64,000 bases of DNA from Pseudoflavitalea sp. G-6-1-2 (GTDB lineage Bacteria > Bacteroidota > Bacteroidia > Chitinophagales > Chitinophagaceae), in NCBI RefSeq assembly GCF_012927185.1, contig NZ_JABBGB010000003.1:1426001-1490000 (forward strand), written 5' to 3'. Position 1 is the first letter of the stretch. Every line of letters begins with the position of its first letter. Below are positions 54,712 to 61,950 of the stretch, in pieces. A program made the position numbers and the translations under genes. The notes below the pieces were generated by a model. It saw nothing but the letters and a program-made list of their open reading frames with translations, made no database searches and was not told the origin of the DNA.

Positions 54712-55554
54712 ATGAAAAAAACTATCATGGCAATTGTAAGTGCAGTTTCGCTCACGGGCAGCCTGGAAGCACAACAGAAATCAGGCGGGAAAGAGAATAC
54801 TGTTCAGCTTATCCGCAGTGCAACTTTGAAACTGAATTATGCAGGCAGAACCTTTGTGGTAGATCCCATGTTTTCAGCCAAAGGCGAATTCATGTCATTT
54901 GCCGGGGTGGAGAAGAATCCTACGGTAGGGCTTCCGATGCCGGTTGAAGAGATCAAAAAGAATGTAGAGTTCGTGCTTGTTACGCATACACATATCGATC
55001 ATTTCGACCCTGCGGCATCTGCAGCATTGGATAAATCATCGCAGTTGTACATTCAGCCGACAGATGTGGCATTCTTCGAAAAGGAGAAATTCACCAAAGC
55101 AAAGCCGGTGAACGATAGCATTGTTGATGGGAATATCACTATTCACAGAACTTCCGGCCAGCATGGTAAAGGTGCAGTGGGAGCGCGGATGGGAAATGTA
55201 TCGGGTTTTGTGTTGAAGTCGCCCGGACATCCTACCATCTACATTGTGGGCGACTGCATTTTTACAGATGAGATACTGGGTAATATCAAACATTATGATC
55301 CGGATTATATCATCGTAAATTCAGGAGGTGCATTTATCACCAACTTTCAGGTAGATGGACCGATAATTATGGATGAGTCTCAGGTGGTACAGACAGCAGC
55401 ATCTTCTGCAAAAGCAAAAGTGATTGCGGTGCATATGGAGGCGTTGGATCATTGTCCGGTTACAAGAGTTTCGCTTCGCAACAAAGCGAATTTTCTGCAA
55501 ATCAGGGAAGATAAGTTGCTTATCCCAAAGGACGGAGAAGTGATCAGATTGTAG
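54712..55554 (+). CDS. Secreted MBL-fold metal-dependent hydrolase (UlaG-like)
   Basis: A 280-residue protein starting at MKKTIMAIVSAVSLTGSLEA, giving a signal peptide; the frame is open 40 codons further back without protein character. The metallo-beta-lactamase motif THTHIDHFDP (about 91-100) supplies the first metal ligands, VGDCIFTDE the acid and AVHMEALDHC a late histidine. The arrangement TLKLNYAGRTFVVDPMFS at the start is that of UlaG-like lactonases. The substrate is unknown. It is divergent from the PAD-partner gene and convergent with the RNA ligase gene. Confidence 0.87.
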   Translation: MKKTIMAIVSAVSLTGSLEAQQKSGGKENTVQLIRSATLKLNYAGRTFVVDPMFSAKGEFMSFAGVEKNPTVGLPMPVEEIKKNVEFVLVTHTHIDHFDPAASAALDKSSQLYIQPTDVAFFEKEKFTKAKPVNDSIVDGNITIHRTSGQHGKGAVGARMGNVSGFVLKSPGHPTIYIVGDCIFTDEILGNIKHYDPDYIIVNSGGAFITNFQVDGPIIMDESQVVQTAASSAKAKVIAVHMEALDHCPVTRVSLRNKANFLQIREDKLLIPKDGEVIRL

Positions 55555-55586
55555 AATAAAAGTGCTGCCAAAAATATTTAATGAAA

Positions 55587-55634
55587 GCTAAGAGGCTTGA
55601 GTATGGCAATGCCAGATAACTCAAGCCTTTTAGC
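55587..55634. terminator. Long hairpin between convergent genes
   Basis: A 16-bp stem (arms 55587-55602 and 55619-55634, one G-T pair) encloses a loop with its own TGGCA/TGCCA helix. There is no T-run, so termination would be by structure; it lies between the convergent MBL and RNA ligase genes. Confidence 0.6.
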
Positions 55635-55656
55635 ATTCTGAATAGTGAGAAGGCAG

Positions 55657-56211
55657 TCACCATTTAAAGCCAAAATCCTTTTTCCTGATTTTGACTCTTC
55701 TGCCATCGGGATGATACCAAACAAAGCCTTCGATATTGGCTTCTGCAAAGTATTTTTTCAGATCTTCGAAATTGCGGGGAGGGTTCTCTATCACTTCATT
55801 TCCATGTGGAATCAGAAAGTGTTTTTCAAAACCATCCTTATTGCCATTGATGCGTGGCACTACCAGTTCAAAAGTTCCGAAGGCAACAAACTTGTCACCA
55901 ATACTGTTTGCGTAGCCTTCCCGAAACCATTTATCTTCCGGGCCTTCACCTACTTTCAGCCAGCCGGGCCAGTGACCTGTAATTGGGTCTGGGTCTTGTG
56001 CAGGCACAAATTCTTCAGGCGGTGTTTTGCCATGCTTTGCGTCGAAGCGTTTGTAAAAAATACCGTCTTCGATTTTGCAACAGGTGCCATCCCATTTTCG
56101 TGTAGCGAAACCTTCTCCGTTGATTACCCATTTTGCGCCTGGTACAACTTCGTCCCTTACCAGTTTGTCGCCATCATAATTACGCTTGAAAAGCGAAATG
56201 ATCTTCTTCAT
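55657..56211 (-). CDS. RLIG1-like (DUF5565/C12orf29 family) ATP-dependent RNA ligase
   Basis: A 184-residue protein from MKKIISLFKRNYDGDKLVRD, a compact nucleotidyltransferase. The adenylation motif is RKWDGTCC with K39 as predicted AMP-accepting lysine. FGTFELVVPRINGN (about 111-124) and LIPHGNEVIENPP (133-145) match motifs shared with human RLIG1. EGFVWYHPDGRRVKI (161-175) holds motif IV and motif V, with K174 binding the phosphate. RLIG1 joins a 5'-phosphate to a 3'-hydroxyl RNA end. The protein is about half the human length and lacks the N- and C-terminal extensions. It starts 34 nt after the 3' end of tRNA-Ile(TAT) on the same strand, with a T8 run just before the start, and may be cotranscribed with it. 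Confidence 0.9.
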   Translation of the reverse strand: MKKIISLFKRNYDGDKLVRDEVVPGAKWVINGEGFATRKWDGTCCKIEDGIFYKRFDAKHGKTPPEEFVPAQDPDPITGHWPGWLKVGEGPEDKWFREGYANSIGDKFVAFGTFELVVPRINGNKDGFEKHFLIPHGNEVIENPPRNFEDLKKYFAEANIEGFVWYHPDGRRVKIRKKDFGFKW

Positions 56212-56228
56212 AAAAAAAATTTGTTGAT

Positions 56229-56244
56229 AATGGCATATGCCATT
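56229..56244. repeat. Perfect 16-bp palindrome between tRNA-Ile and the RNA ligase gene
   Basis: AATGGCATATGCCATT is fully self-complementary and lies 1 nt beyond the tRNA 3' end and 17 nt before the ligase start codon. On the minus strand it is followed by ATCAACAAA and a T8 run. It may be an operator, a processing hairpin for the tRNA trailer, or a weak terminator that limits ligase expression. Confidence 0.6.
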
Positions 56245-56245
56245 G

Positions 56246-56319
56246 TTGATGCTACCGGACTTGAACCGGTAACCTTGTGCGTATAAGGCACCTGCTCTGA
56301 CCAATTGAGCTAAGCATCA
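56246..56319 (-). tRNA. tRNA-Ile (anticodon TAT)
   Basis: A 74-nt cloverleaf on the minus strand: acceptor TGATGCT/AGCATCA, D arm GCTC/GAGC with GG in the loop, anticodon stem GGTGC/GCACA with loop CTTATAC (anticodon TAT), variable loop AGGTT, T arm ACCGG/CCGGT with TTCAAGT, discriminator A. The first anticodon-stem pair (G27-A43) is mismatched. It would read AUA. Most bacteria read AUA with a lysidine-modified CAT tRNA instead, so a TAT tRNA is unusual. CCA is not encoded. Confidence 0.9.
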
Positions 56320-56374
56320 TTTTCTGATCAGTAGGGAAAACGCTGGAATTGAGTGCAGATAAGCATTACAGGAA

Positions 56375-56518
56375 AGAACAAACCCTCGTGCTTATTTGCT
56401 CCGAGGGTTTGTTCCTTGTATCAAGCTATTTGGTTCATAGCAACAATAACCGACCTCCCGAAAGCTGTTTGCTTCCTATCTGGTATATGTTTGCTATGAG
56501 TTGAAGTCGTTTCATTGT
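56375..56518 (-). ncRNA. Candidate structured small RNA or attenuator leader upstream of tRNA-Ile(TAT)
   Basis: On the minus strand, just after a consensus promoter (56524-56554), the transcript would begin near 56518. A 9-bp helix pairs TCATAGCAA (near 56499-56491) with TTGCTATGA (56443-56435). Inside it is a smaller GGAAGC/GCTTTC hairpin. A 13-bp GC-rich hairpin follows: GAACAAACCCTCG/CGAGGGTTTGTTC (56414-56402 and 56388-56376), then TTTCC. The region could be a free-standing RNA of about 140 nt, or a leader with terminator for the tRNA 57 nt further on. No known RNA family was recognised. Confidence 0.5.
56435..56515 (-). CDS. Possible 26-residue leader peptide
   Basis: A 27-codon frame with ATG at 56513-56515 and TGA at 56435-56437. 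The peptide begins MKRLQLIANIYQIGSKQ and ends in four leucines (GGRLLLL). It contains three ATA isoleucine codons (residues 7, 10 and 13), the codon read by the tRNA-Ile(TAT) that lies downstream. The start is only a few nt after the predicted transcription start. It overlaps the RNA helix described above, so coding and structure may be alternatives. No similarity to a known peptide is claimed. Confidence 0.35.
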   Translation of the reverse strand: MKRLQLIANIYQIGSKQLSGGRLLLL

Positions 56519-56523
56519 GATGG

Positions 56524-56554
56524 CAAAATTAGAATCTTTTTTGTGTAATCAAAA
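56524..56554 (-). promoter_or_regulatory. Consensus Bacteroidota promoter for the small RNA / tRNA-Ile unit
   Basis: On the minus strand TTTTG (56554-56550) and TAATTTTG (56531-56524) are separated by 18 nt, a close match to the TTTG...TAnnTTTG promoter of Bacteroidota. Confidence 0.75.
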
Positions 56555-56620
56555 TTTCCGGCAATAATTTTCTTTGAAAGAACTGCTCCAAAAAAACAAA
56601 ACAGCCAAGCCTGTTTTTAA

Positions 56621-56647
56621 CTAAATTCGGCATCTAAACCGATTTAG
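56621..56647 (+). repeat. Inverted repeat abutting the fucosidase start codon
   Basis: CTAAATTCGG (56621-56630) and CCGATTTAG (56639-56647) pair with one bulged T across CATCTAAA, ending 2 nt before the ATG. It may be a repressor site or an RNA hairpin that masks the start. An AAAACAG/CTGTTTT stem (56600-56616) lies just before it. Confidence 0.5.
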
Positions 56648-56649
56648 CT

Positions 56650-58458
56650 ATGAGATTGATCCGGCTCCTTGTGGTTCTGATGCTGCTTTCCTCTGCACTA
56701 AATTCCACAGCACAACCAGTAACAACATCGAATAATGATCGCGTGCAATGGTTTACCGATGCACGTTTCGGCATGTTCATTCACTGGGGGCTTTACAGCG
56801 CAGCTGAAGGCATCTGGCATGGCGAACGTCTTCGCAACGGCAACAACTATGCAGAATGGATCCGCTACCGAAACCGCATTTCGCGCGAAGAATATGGCGC
56901 ACTTGCCAAACGGTTCGACTGGAGTAAGATCAATCCCGAAGAATGGGTGCTGGCTGCAAAGAAAGCCGGTATGAAATATATAGTGATCACTGCCAAACAC
57001 CACGATGGTGTTGCCATCTGGAACTCCAAAGTAAGCGACTACAATCTCAGCAAGCTCTGCAATACCAACAGAGATGTGATCAAAGAATTGTCTGTTGCCT
57101 GCCGCAAGCATGGTATCAAACTCGCATTTTATTACTCTCACTGGCTCGATTGGGAACATCCTTTCGGTTGGGATCATAATCAGGAAATTACAGGCAGGGT
57201 CACCGATGAGCAATACAATCAATACTGGCAGCAAAAAGTATTGCCGCAACTGAGGGAGCTGCTCACCAACTACGGCGATATCGCTATGCTCTGGTTCGAT
57301 ATGTGGGTAGATCACAAAACCACTATCGTGAAGAAAGAGCAATTGCAGCAGGTGATTCAACTGATCCATGAGCTGCAACCCAAATGCCTTATCAATTCCA
57401 GACTGGGATTGAGTATCGACAATCCCGGCATCGATTTCGAAACTATGGGCGACAATGAATTCGGTGCCATCTACCAGAAACATCCCTGGGAAACGGCCGG
57501 CACCATTGCACATAGTTGGGGATACAATGCGCTGGAAAACCAATGGAAATCTACCAGTCAGCTGTTGCAATCCCTCATCGATAATGTAAGCTTAAACGGA
57601 AATTTTACGCTGAATATCGGACCACGTGCCGACGGTTCTATTCCATATGAAGGTATCAGAAGGCTCGAAGACATTGGTGTGTGGCTCGCTAAAAGCGGAG
57701 AATCGATTTACAAAAGCATTGGCGTATCGCTCAGACCTTCGCAGCATGATTGGGGGCGCATCACTACTCATAATACCGGCACCGGCAATCAGAAAATTTA
57801 CCTGCAGGTATACAACTGGCCGCTCGACCATATACTTCGTGTAACCGGCATCACCACTGCACCGCAGCGGGTTGAACTGATCCGGAAATCCGGAAGGCAA
57901 TCGTTGCCGTTCACACTGAATGGCCCCTTGCTGCATATCAGGTTGCCGCAGGAAGCTGGTGATCCGTTTGTGTCCACTATCGAACTGAGCTACGATGCTG
58001 CTCCGGCAATCGAAGCAAAAGTTATTGCAGAATCCAGCTTCGGTGGATTTGCATTAACAGGTGAAAACATCACCGGCGATCCATCAGAATTTGAATTGGT
58101 GAAGTATGATGGATTACGCCCTGCCCATATGGTGATGAATAAGCCCGGTACAATCAGCTGGAGATTTTATGCGCCAGAAGCAGGAAAATATTCAATCGAT
58201 GTATCGTATCATAATGGGGCCAAAGAAAAAATATTGTGCTCAGTTGAAATGGATGGAAAACAGATCCAGCAAGCACTTTCACCCACAAGCAGGGTAGTGG
58301 TGGAACCCAACGGACAATACACGGATGAATTCGTGAATGTAACCATGGGTGCCATCGAAGTAAGCAAAGCAGGATATTATCAGGTCACTGCGAAGTTTGA
58401 TCCACGAACAGGAGATAAGTTTCTGTTCAACAGAATCTGGCTGAATAAACTGCCTTAA
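56650..58458 (+). CDS. Alpha-L-fucosidase, glycoside hydrolase family 29
   Basis: A 602-residue secreted enzyme with a signal peptide (MRLIRLLVVLMLLSSALNSTAQ). The GH29 barrel spans about 30-370: RFGMFIHWGLYSAAEG, YIVITAKHHDGVAIWNS, and IAMLWFDMWVD with the nucleophile D217. NFTLNIGPRADGSIPYEGI marks the end of the catalytic domain. A short beta domain follows, then a C-terminal galactose-binding-like domain (about 450-602: RPAHMVMNKPGTISWRFYAP, YHNGAKEKILCSVEMDGKQI). It removes alpha-linked L-fucose from glycans. It faces a SusC/SusD operon on the opposite strand across a shared terminator, which suggests use of fucosylated glycan. The acid/base residue was not assigned by eye. Confidence 0.95.
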   Translation: MRLIRLLVVLMLLSSALNSTAQPVTTSNNDRVQWFTDARFGMFIHWGLYSAAEGIWHGERLRNGNNYAEWIRYRNRISREEYGALAKRFDWSKINPEEWVLAAKKAGMKYIVITAKHHDGVAIWNSKVSDYNLSKLCNTNRDVIKELSVACRKHGIKLAFYYSHWLDWEHPFGWDHNQEITGRVTDEQYNQYWQQKVLPQLRELLTNYGDIAMLWFDMWVDHKTTIVKKEQLQQVIQLIHELQPKCLINSRLGLSIDNPGIDFETMGDNEFGAIYQKHPWETAGTIAHSWGYNALENQWKSTSQLLQSLIDNVSLNGNFTLNIGPRADGSIPYEGIRRLEDIGVWLAKSGESIYKSIGVSLRPSQHDWGRITTHNTGTGNQKIYLQVYNWPLDHILRVTGITTAPQRVELIRKSGRQSLPFTLNGPLLHIRLPQEAGDPFVSTIELSYDAAPAIEAKVIAESSFGGFALTGENITGDPSEFELVKYDGLRPAHMVMNKPGTISWRFYAPEAGKYSIDVSYHNGAKEKILCSVEMDGKQIQQALSPTSRVVVEPNGQYTDEFVNVTMGAIEVSKAGYYQVTAKFDPRTGDKFLFNRIWLNKLP

Positions 58459-58490
58459 AAAAAACAGCCTCCCGGAAAGGAGGCTGTTAT
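58457..58490. terminator. Bidirectional terminator of the fucosidase and SusCD operons
   Basis: A 10-bp stem AACAGCCTCC/GGAGGCTGTT (58463-58472, 58479-58488) has a CGGAAA loop. The A8 run on its left acts as a T-run for the minus-strand operon ending at 58515; on the plus strand only a short TTAT follows. Confidence 0.85.
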
Positions 58491-58514
58491 CATCATATCT
58501 AAAATACATGAGAA

Positions 58515-59597
58515 CTATTTCAGTATCTGTCCATCATCGTTGATGTACACACTCTTCATAATCAGAATTGTTCCATCCTTGTTGGCTTCTTTAGCCGGGA
58601 AACCTACTCTGAATTCTCTGGGCATCGGATCCTGGAAGTTAGGATAAGCAGCTTTCGCCTGTGCCAGCCAGTCTTTGATCCCATTGCTGGTGAACCACAG
58701 ATTGCCGTCTACATAAGCATGGAATACGTTGTCGGCATCGATAGAAAAACTCAATGCTTTCAGTTGTCCATCTGCAGATTGCAATGCCGGGTATCTTCCT
58801 TTTACAGGATCAGCCAGTGCACCCGGATCGGGGAATACCGCATTTTTAACACTGAATTTGCTCACGTTGGTTGAAGGAATATAAGTCTCGAAACGCAACT
58901 GGAAGTTATCAGTTGTGCCGGGATTTACACCTGGCCAGAACTCCCATCTGATCTCACGAATATAAGGAACGGTGGTCGCAGCTGGTGCACTGAACAGCAG
59001 GTTGATGGTAAATGCCTGATTGTTTCTGATATAAGTTTTCCATCCCAGTACTGTTTTGATGGAGAACGGAATTTTAAGCGGTGCGAGATTGAGGTTCCTG
59101 TTGATACGTGGAGCGCTGGTGCTCGTTGCTTCCAGCTCCAGCCTTGAATCTGCAGGATTGGGCAAAGAGATCAGTGCCTGACCGGTATCATGTATATTGG
59201 TGAAACTCCAGCCTGTACCGCTCTTGGTATACGGACTCTGAAAATCGTCGAAGAAGTAACGTGTTACTTTCATCACAGTAGACTTCGATGAGTTGCTGCC
59301 TGTATTTTTCGCTTTGGCAGTTACCGTATATTCTCCTGGTTTGGTGGGAGCGATCCATAAATTTTCGAAGAGGTTCTGCGTGCGCCATCCGTCAAAAGTT
59401 CCGCCGGTGGCCGACCATTCGTAAGAAATGCCTTCCTTTTCTCCATTGGTAGAAGCCCATACAGGAACTTTTTCTCCGTAATAGAATTCTTCTCCGGGTT
59501 TGTTCAGGCTCACAATGTCAACATCCAGTTTTTTCTTGCAGCTGAGTGCTACCAGTGCAAGGGATGCTACAGCAGTATTTATAAAAAGATTTCTCAT
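58515..59597 (-). CDS. PKD-like surface glycan-binding lipoprotein
   Basis: A 360-residue lipoprotein (cysteine 20, context LVALSCKKKLDVDI). Residues about 25-110 form an Ig/PKD-like domain (ISYEWSATGGTFDGWRTQNL, PTKPGEYTVTAKAKNTG). The remaining 240 residues make a concanavalin-like beta-sandwich (YIREIRWEFWPGVNPG, LKALSFSIDADNVFHAYVDG). This is the usual build of an accessory surface glycan-binding protein in a Sus-like locus. It is the last gene of the operon, 18 nt after the fasciclin gene. The ligand is unknown. Confidence 0.8.
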   Translation of the reverse strand: MRNLFINTAVASLALVALSCKKKLDVDIVSLNKPGEEFYYGEKVPVWASTNGEKEGISYEWSATGGTFDGWRTQNLFENLWIAPTKPGEYTVTAKAKNTGSNSSKSTVMKVTRYFFDDFQSPYTKSGTGWSFTNIHDTGQALISLPNPADSRLELEATSTSAPRINRNLNLAPLKIPFSIKTVLGWKTYIRNNQAFTINLLFSAPAATTVPYIREIRWEFWPGVNPGTTDNFQLRFETYIPSTNVSKFSVKNAVFPDPGALADPVKGRYPALQSADGQLKALSFSIDADNVFHAYVDGNLWFTSNGIKDWLAQAKAAYPNFQDPMPREFRVGFPAKEANKDGTILIMKSVYINDDGQILK

Positions 59598-59615
59598 AAA
59601 GCAAATTGATTAGAA

Positions 59616-60347
59616 TTAATTATTCCTGATAGCCTCTCTGGTGGGTTGAAGAAACCAGCGGTTCACAACATGCACAATGCCATTGGTGGCATGCAGATCC
59701 GGTGTACGTGGTGCAATATTATCCCATTTCACTGGCAGCCCCCCATATTCTACCGGAGGTCCTGGATTTGTGTATGCGTTGATCCGAAGGTTTGCTTCAC
59801 GCACGTTTTCGAGGAATAAGAAAATCTTTGCAGAGTCGTTTTCTTTGGATGTTTCAAATGTCTCCACCCATCTGCCTGTTGAGTTCAGTGTTTTGTAGGT
59901 TTGTTCTCCTTTAAGTACATGATACCGCAGCAGGGATGCTACGGAATCTGTTGTGTATTGCGACCAGTCAGTGCCTTTCTGTTTTACTTTGGGGCCGCCG
60001 GGGTTGAGGGGATCATCTCCCCACACTCTGTTGAGCGTCCACCATGATGCCGCATCATCCAGATTCGTCAGTGCATTGTTGTGCATCAACAGAAAAGTAT
60101 TGCCCTGGGTGCTGTACATTGCCTTTACGTCTTTGTGTTTCGGATCCTTGTCTACATATTCGATGGCAGCCAGCATGCCGGAAAACATATCCTTGCGTGA
60201 ATTCATGAAATCCATCACGCTCATATTGAGTTCTGTTTCGTAGAACGATTTTTTATAGTTGTACCCATCCTGCAGCTTGCTGCAACCGGTAGCGAATATG
60301 ATCGCTGCCAGTATTAGAGGGATAAAAAGCCGGAGATTCTTCATCAT
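59616..60347 (-). CDS. Fasciclin-domain lipoprotein
   Basis: A 243-residue lipoprotein (cysteine 22, context IFATGCSKLQDG). One fasciclin (FAS1) domain covers about 40-240: ELNMSVMDFMNSRKDMFSGM, NTFLLMHNNALTNL, LLRYHVLKGEQTY and the closing TNGIVHVVNRWFLQP, all family hallmarks. Fasciclin domains serve in adhesion and carbohydrate contact, and single-domain lipoproteins of this kind recur in Bacteroidota Sus loci. It lies 28 nt after the SusD gene and before the PKD-like gene. Confidence 0.88.
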   Translation of the reverse strand: MMKNLRLFIPLILAAIIFATGCSKLQDGYNYKKSFYETELNMSVMDFMNSRKDMFSGMLAAIEYVDKDPKHKDVKAMYSTQGNTFLLMHNNALTNLDDAASWWTLNRVWGDDPLNPGGPKVKQKGTDWSQYTTDSVASLLRYHVLKGEQTYKTLNSTGRWVETFETSKENDSAKIFLFLENVREANLRINAYTNPGPPVEYGGLPVKWDNIAPRTPDLHATNGIVHVVNRWFLQPTREAIRNN

Positions 60348-60375
60348 AAAAATAATTTGATGTGTTCAGCAATCA

Positions 60376-61938
60376 TTATTCGTCATAAGGCAGGTTCTGA
60401 TCTTTCAGCAGCTCTGGGTTTGCATCGAATGCATCCGAGTTGATGGGATAGAGAATTCTGTTGATGTTGATGCCTGTGAAAGGAATACCGCCAATTCTTT
60501 TGATAATGAGCGGGTTCATGATGGTGCGCATATAAAGGTATCCGGCATCTGAGTAATCGTAGATCTTACCGATGCGGCACATATCGAACCATCTTTTTCC
60601 TTCTCCCAGAAACTCAACCTGACGCTCTTTGAGAATGGTGATTTCAATCTGATCTTTCAGCTGTGCAGGATCATAGTCTGCAAGTGTTGCAGGAATGGTG
60701 TAACCAACTCTCGCTCTCACCTGGTTTACGATGTCCAGCGCTTCCTGATGTCTGTCCAGTTTGTTGAGTGCTTCCGCTTTCAGCAGCTGCACATCAGCAT
60801 AACGATAGATGGGGATTTTTGCAGAACACTCACCCGCGCCTTCGAATGTGAATTTGCCGCCTGGCTTATCAGCCCATGGATAGAACTTGCCCATTTGCGG
60901 TCCGCCTTCGTCATACAACTCAGGGAGGTTGTAGGTAACAGTATCCCACTGAGCCCAGAAGCGTCCGTCGATGCGTTTGCCGCTTACAGGATCTGTATGG
61001 TCTCTCAGTGCAGAGAAGATAGATGTTGAAATCGCATATTGATTGGTGTTGGAGCTGGAACCCAGCTTGCCGCAGATGCCTACGCCTTCACCGCGTTCGA
61101 TGCTCGACCAGTACAAATTGAAGATGGTTTCTTTGGATCTGGAAGGATCGATGAACATATCTTTCCATTCTGTAGCATTAGCCACCCAGGTACAACCGCT
61201 TGCTGCAATGCAGTCGTTGGCTGCTTTCAGTGCCTCCGGATATTCCTGAAACCACATATGCACATCAGTTTTCAAGGCCAGCACTGCTGATTTCTGCATG
61301 TAGTATTTCTGTCCTGTTGCTGATCCGATATTGGCCAGCGCAAGATCGATATCATCCAGTATGCGTTGCTTAACTGCTGCAATATCCGAACGTTTGAAGT
61401 TCTTCGGTTGATCGATGGATTCTACCGGTACTGTATGCAGTGGCATTCTGCCCCAGACACGCATACCATAGAAGTACATCAGCGCTCTCAGTCCATAACA
61501 CTGGCCGAGGTAGTTCTTGTATTTGGTTACACCGCCTTTGAAGTTTGTTTTGATCAGATCGGGATAATACTTGATACCATAATTGCAAAGCGATATGGTA
61601 CTGTAAAGATCCGTCCAGCGGGTGATGCCGTTGATGTCGTTATCATTTGCGGAGAGTGTATTGCTCACCATGGTGAGCTGTGCATTGCCGGTACCGGCTG
61701 CCCGCACATTGTCTGAGCGAACTTCGCCCCAGTCGAACCAGTTGTTGCGGAGTGTGCTTTGCAGCTGATGATACACACCAGCCATCCAGGTGGTGGCATC
61801 TGCACTGTCTTTCCAGAAATCACCGGGTACGATGGTGGAGATAGGTTCTTCATCGAGGAACTTGTCACATCCTACACCCATGGCGAATGTGCCGGCGATG
61901 AGAATTGCAATCGTGAATTTTATGATGCTTCGTTTCAT
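60376..61938 (-). CDS. SusD/RagB-family outer-membrane lipoprotein
   Basis: A 520-residue protein with cysteine 24 as lipid anchor (context AMGVGCDKFLDEEP). The SusD helical TPR-like core is visible: LTMVSNTLSANDNDINGITR, YGLRALMYFYGMRVWGRMP, and the C-terminal blocks IPIYRYADVQLLKAEALNKL, VNQVRARVGYTIP and ILKERQVEFLGEGKRWFDM. It forms the surface lid of the SusC transporter encoded 12 nt upstream. A neighbouring secreted alpha-fucosidase suggests a fucosylated glycan as ligand, but this is inference. Confidence 0.95.
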   Translation of the reverse strand: MKRSIIKFTIAILIAGTFAMGVGCDKFLDEEPISTIVPGDFWKDSADATTWMAGVYHQLQSTLRNNWFDWGEVRSDNVRAAGTGNAQLTMVSNTLSANDNDINGITRWTDLYSTISLCNYGIKYYPDLIKTNFKGGVTKYKNYLGQCYGLRALMYFYGMRVWGRMPLHTVPVESIDQPKNFKRSDIAAVKQRILDDIDLALANIGSATGQKYYMQKSAVLALKTDVHMWFQEYPEALKAANDCIAASGCTWVANATEWKDMFIDPSRSKETIFNLYWSSIERGEGVGICGKLGSSSNTNQYAISTSIFSALRDHTDPVSGKRIDGRFWAQWDTVTYNLPELYDEGGPQMGKFYPWADKPGGKFTFEGAGECSAKIPIYRYADVQLLKAEALNKLDRHQEALDIVNQVRARVGYTIPATLADYDPAQLKDQIEITILKERQVEFLGEGKRWFDMCRIGKIYDYSDAGYLYMRTIMNPLIIKRIGGIPFTGININRILYPINSDAFDANPELLKDQNLPYDE

Positions 61939-61950
61939 GGTCTGTAATAA

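Noticed and set aside
55645-56286. Plus-strand 213-codon ORF opposite the RNA ligase gene
   Set aside because: The minus-strand protein carries clear ligase motifs; the plus-strand frame runs through the tRNA and has no recognisable domain.
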